From: Caryophanales bacterium | GTDB lineage: Bacteria; Bacillota_I; Bacilli_A; Izemoplasmatales; UBA1188 | Length of the DNA: 42,162 bases | Reading direction: 5' to 3' | Assembly: GCA_016287865.1 (NCBI GenBank) | Contig: JAEEXP010000008.1 | Location: forward strand, 1-42,162 | Part shown: piece after piece, positions 41,313 through 42,162 of the stretch | Layout: every line of letters starts with the position of its first letter | How positions within the stretch are numbered: position 1 is the first letter of the stretch | Translations under genes and position numbers: made by a program | The notes under the pieces: model-generated | Seen by the model: the letters and a program-made list of their open reading frames with translations, nothing else | Told to the model about the DNA's origin: nothing | The model's database searches: none

Positions 41313-41389
41313 ATAAAAAGTCGGCTACGACACCAGTAAAGGTAAATCACCGACATATGTAATTTATCATATTTTATTTATTTAGTAAA
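41312..41389 (-). ncRNA. Small RNA S1 (first of three tandem units)
   Basis: -35 TTTACT (41389-41384), 17-nt spacer, extended -10 TGA-TAAATT (41366-41361). The predicted start at 41354 is the first G of GTCGG, pairing with CCGAC (41324-41320), followed by TTTTTATTT. The centre contains ACC-TTTACT-GGT. Its promoter is the weakest of the three. The 41151-41440 gap holds these three units and the tuf terminator and no protein gene. Confidence 0.6.
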
Positions 41390-41390
41390 T

Positions 41391-41422
41391 AAAAATAGAC
41401 TCTCGCGAGTCTATTTTTATTA
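41391..41422. terminator. Bidirectional terminator after tuf
   Basis: 12-bp perfect stem AAAAATAGACTC/GAGTCTATTTTT with a TCGC loop gives a U-tract on both strands. It ends tuf and should also end plus-strand transcripts from the 101-aa gene. Confidence 0.9.
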
Positions 41423-41440
41423 TTTGTTAGTGATTAGTAA

Positions 41441-42162
41441 TTATTCAACGATCTTAGTAACTGATCCAGCACCAACAGTTCTACCACCTTCACGGATAGA
41501 GAACTTAGTTCCTTCTTCAAGAGCGATTGAGTGGATGAGTTCTACAGTCATTTCTACGTTATCACCAGGCATAACCATTTCAGTTCCAGCTGGGAGTTCG
41601 ATAACACCAGTTACGTCAGTAGTTCTGAAGTAGAATTGAGGACGATAACCATTTAAGAATGATGTATGACGTCCACCTTCTTCCTTAGAAAGAACGTAAA
41701 CTTGAGCTTGGAATTTGTGGTGAGGTTTAACTGATCCAGGTTTAACGATAACTTGACCTCTTTGGATTTGGTCTCTGTTAATACCACGGAGTAAGATACC
41801 TACGTTGTCACCAGCTTCTGCGTAGTCAAGTAACTTCTTGAACATTTCGATACCAGTAGCAACTGATTCTTGTGTAGGTTTGATACCAACGATTTCAACT
41901 TTATCACCGAGTTTTAATACACCTCTTTCAACTCTACCAGTAGCAACTGTACCACGACCAGTGATTGTGAATACGTCTTCTACAGGCATTAAGAAAGGTT
42001 TGTCATCTTCTCTTGGTGGAACGTCGAAGTAGTTGTCAACAGCGTCCATTAATTCTTGGATGTGAGATTGAGCTTCAGCATCGCCTTCAAGAGCTTTTAA
42101 AGCTGAACCACGGATAATTGGAAGATCATCTCCAGGGTATCCGTATTCATTTAATAATTCTC
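41441..42162 (-). CDS. tuf: Elongation factor Tu, C-terminal part (5' end outside window)
   Basis: EF-Tu delivers aminoacyl-tRNA to the ribosome. About 240 C-terminal residues are present; the frame stays open to the right edge ([27 protein letters not shown]), so the track's Met at 42049 is internal. Visible parts are the end of the G domain, domain 2 ([20 protein letters not shown]) and domain 3 ([21 protein letters not shown], ending in [10 protein letters not shown]). Codon choice is strongly biased, as expected for a highly expressed gene. A 12-bp bidirectional terminator lies 19 bp after the stop. Confidence 0.97.
   Translation of the reverse strand, partial: ELLNEYGYPGDDLPIIRGSALKALEGDAEAQSHIQELMDAVDNYFDVPPREDDKPFLMPVEDVFTITGRGTVATGRVERGVLKLGDKVEIVGIKPTQESVATGIEMFKKLLDYAEAGDNVGILLRGINRDQIQRGQVIVKPGSVKPHHKFQAQVYVLSKEEGGRHTSFLNGYRPQFYFRTTDVTGVIELPAGTEMVMPGDNVEMTVELIHSIALEEGTKFSIREGGRTVGAGSVTKIVE

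Noticed and set aside
41145-41389. CRISPR array or type III ToxI repeat array
   Set aside because: Only three units, with imperfect repeats of unequal length (78 and 88 bp) and promoter/terminator signals inside each unit; no cas genes nearby and the adjacent protein does not resemble ToxN.
41145-41389. Reading the repeats as plus-strand terminators of the 101-aa gene
   Set aside because: On the plus strand the hairpins are preceded by A-tracts and lack following T-tracts; the U-tracts and promoters are on the minus strand.
1-42162. UGA read as tryptophan (Mycoplasma-type code)
   Set aside because: All long genes are intact with UGA as stop, pncC and the MNT gene end in UGA, and Trp codons inspected are UGG.

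Overview
This is an AT-rich Gram-positive-type chromosome segment. It carries polC (the Firmicute/Tenericute replicative polymerase), a T-box on pheST, dnaD-nth, plsX and FakA/YloV. Start sites mostly have strong AGGAGG-type ribosome binding sites. The standard code is in use: UGA is a true stop for at least pncC and the HTH-nucleotidyltransferase gene, and Trp is UGG, so this is not a Mycoplasma/Spiroplasma-type UGA-Trp genome. Most genes lie on the minus strand. A small-genome member of Bacilli/Tenericutes (Acholeplasma-, RF39- or Erysipelotrichia-like) is my inference. No tRNA, rRNA, CRISPR array or insertion sequence was found.

Layout. (1) 1-6.7 kb, minus: a clipped D12-type adenine methylase start, then surE, an RDD membrane protein, and a three-gene ABC importer (ATPase, fused double permease, lipoprotein receptor). 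(2) 6.9-8.8 kb, plus: two tandem class II aldolase genes. (3) 8.9-11.2 kb, accessory: a RhuM-like gene, an HTH-nucleotidyltransferase (MNT antitoxin-like) with a truncated HepT remnant, and a multi-spanning membrane protein. (4) 11.2-22.5 kb, core: rsmH, rpmF, yceD-like, divergent tmcAL, an HTH-TPR regulator, then the fakA-recG-plsX-rnc-dnaD-nth run and a zinc-ribbon membrane protein. (5) 22.6-31.5 kb: rpmB (plus), then on the minus strand pheS-pheT-rlmN-pfkA-rsgA-rpe-htrA behind a phenylalanine T-box. (6) 31.5-40.3 kb, minus: tatD-ychF-pncC, gmk-rpoZ, polC and a BI-1-like membrane protein. (7) 40.4-42.2 kb: two small plus-strand genes, four short hairpin RNA modules, and the 3' part of tuf.

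The strongest candidate for something undescribed is at 40.7-41.4 kb. Three tandem, self-contained small-RNA transcription units sit on the minus strand between tuf and a small basic protein gene on the plus strand. Each unit has its own -35/-10 with exactly 17 nt spacing, a predicted start exactly on the first G of a conserved hairpin, and a U-tract that runs into the next unit's -35. A fourth promoter-hairpin-terminator module lies just upstream of the basic protein gene on the plus strand. The protein's mRNA has no terminator of its own before the tuf hairpin, so its 3' end should be antisense to all three small RNAs. This resembles an RNA-controlled (toxin-antitoxin-like) arrangement.

Other notable points are a CsoR-like palindrome inside the ABC receptor promoter, an 11-bp-period direct repeat shared by two promoters, a 37-bp divergent intergenic region that predicts two leaderless mRNAs, three genes that start without a Shine-Dalgarno directly behind terminator hairpins, and a phosphofructokinase with a mixed ATP/PPi-type active-site signature. 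All promoter and RNA calls are from reading the sequence; no folding or database search was run.
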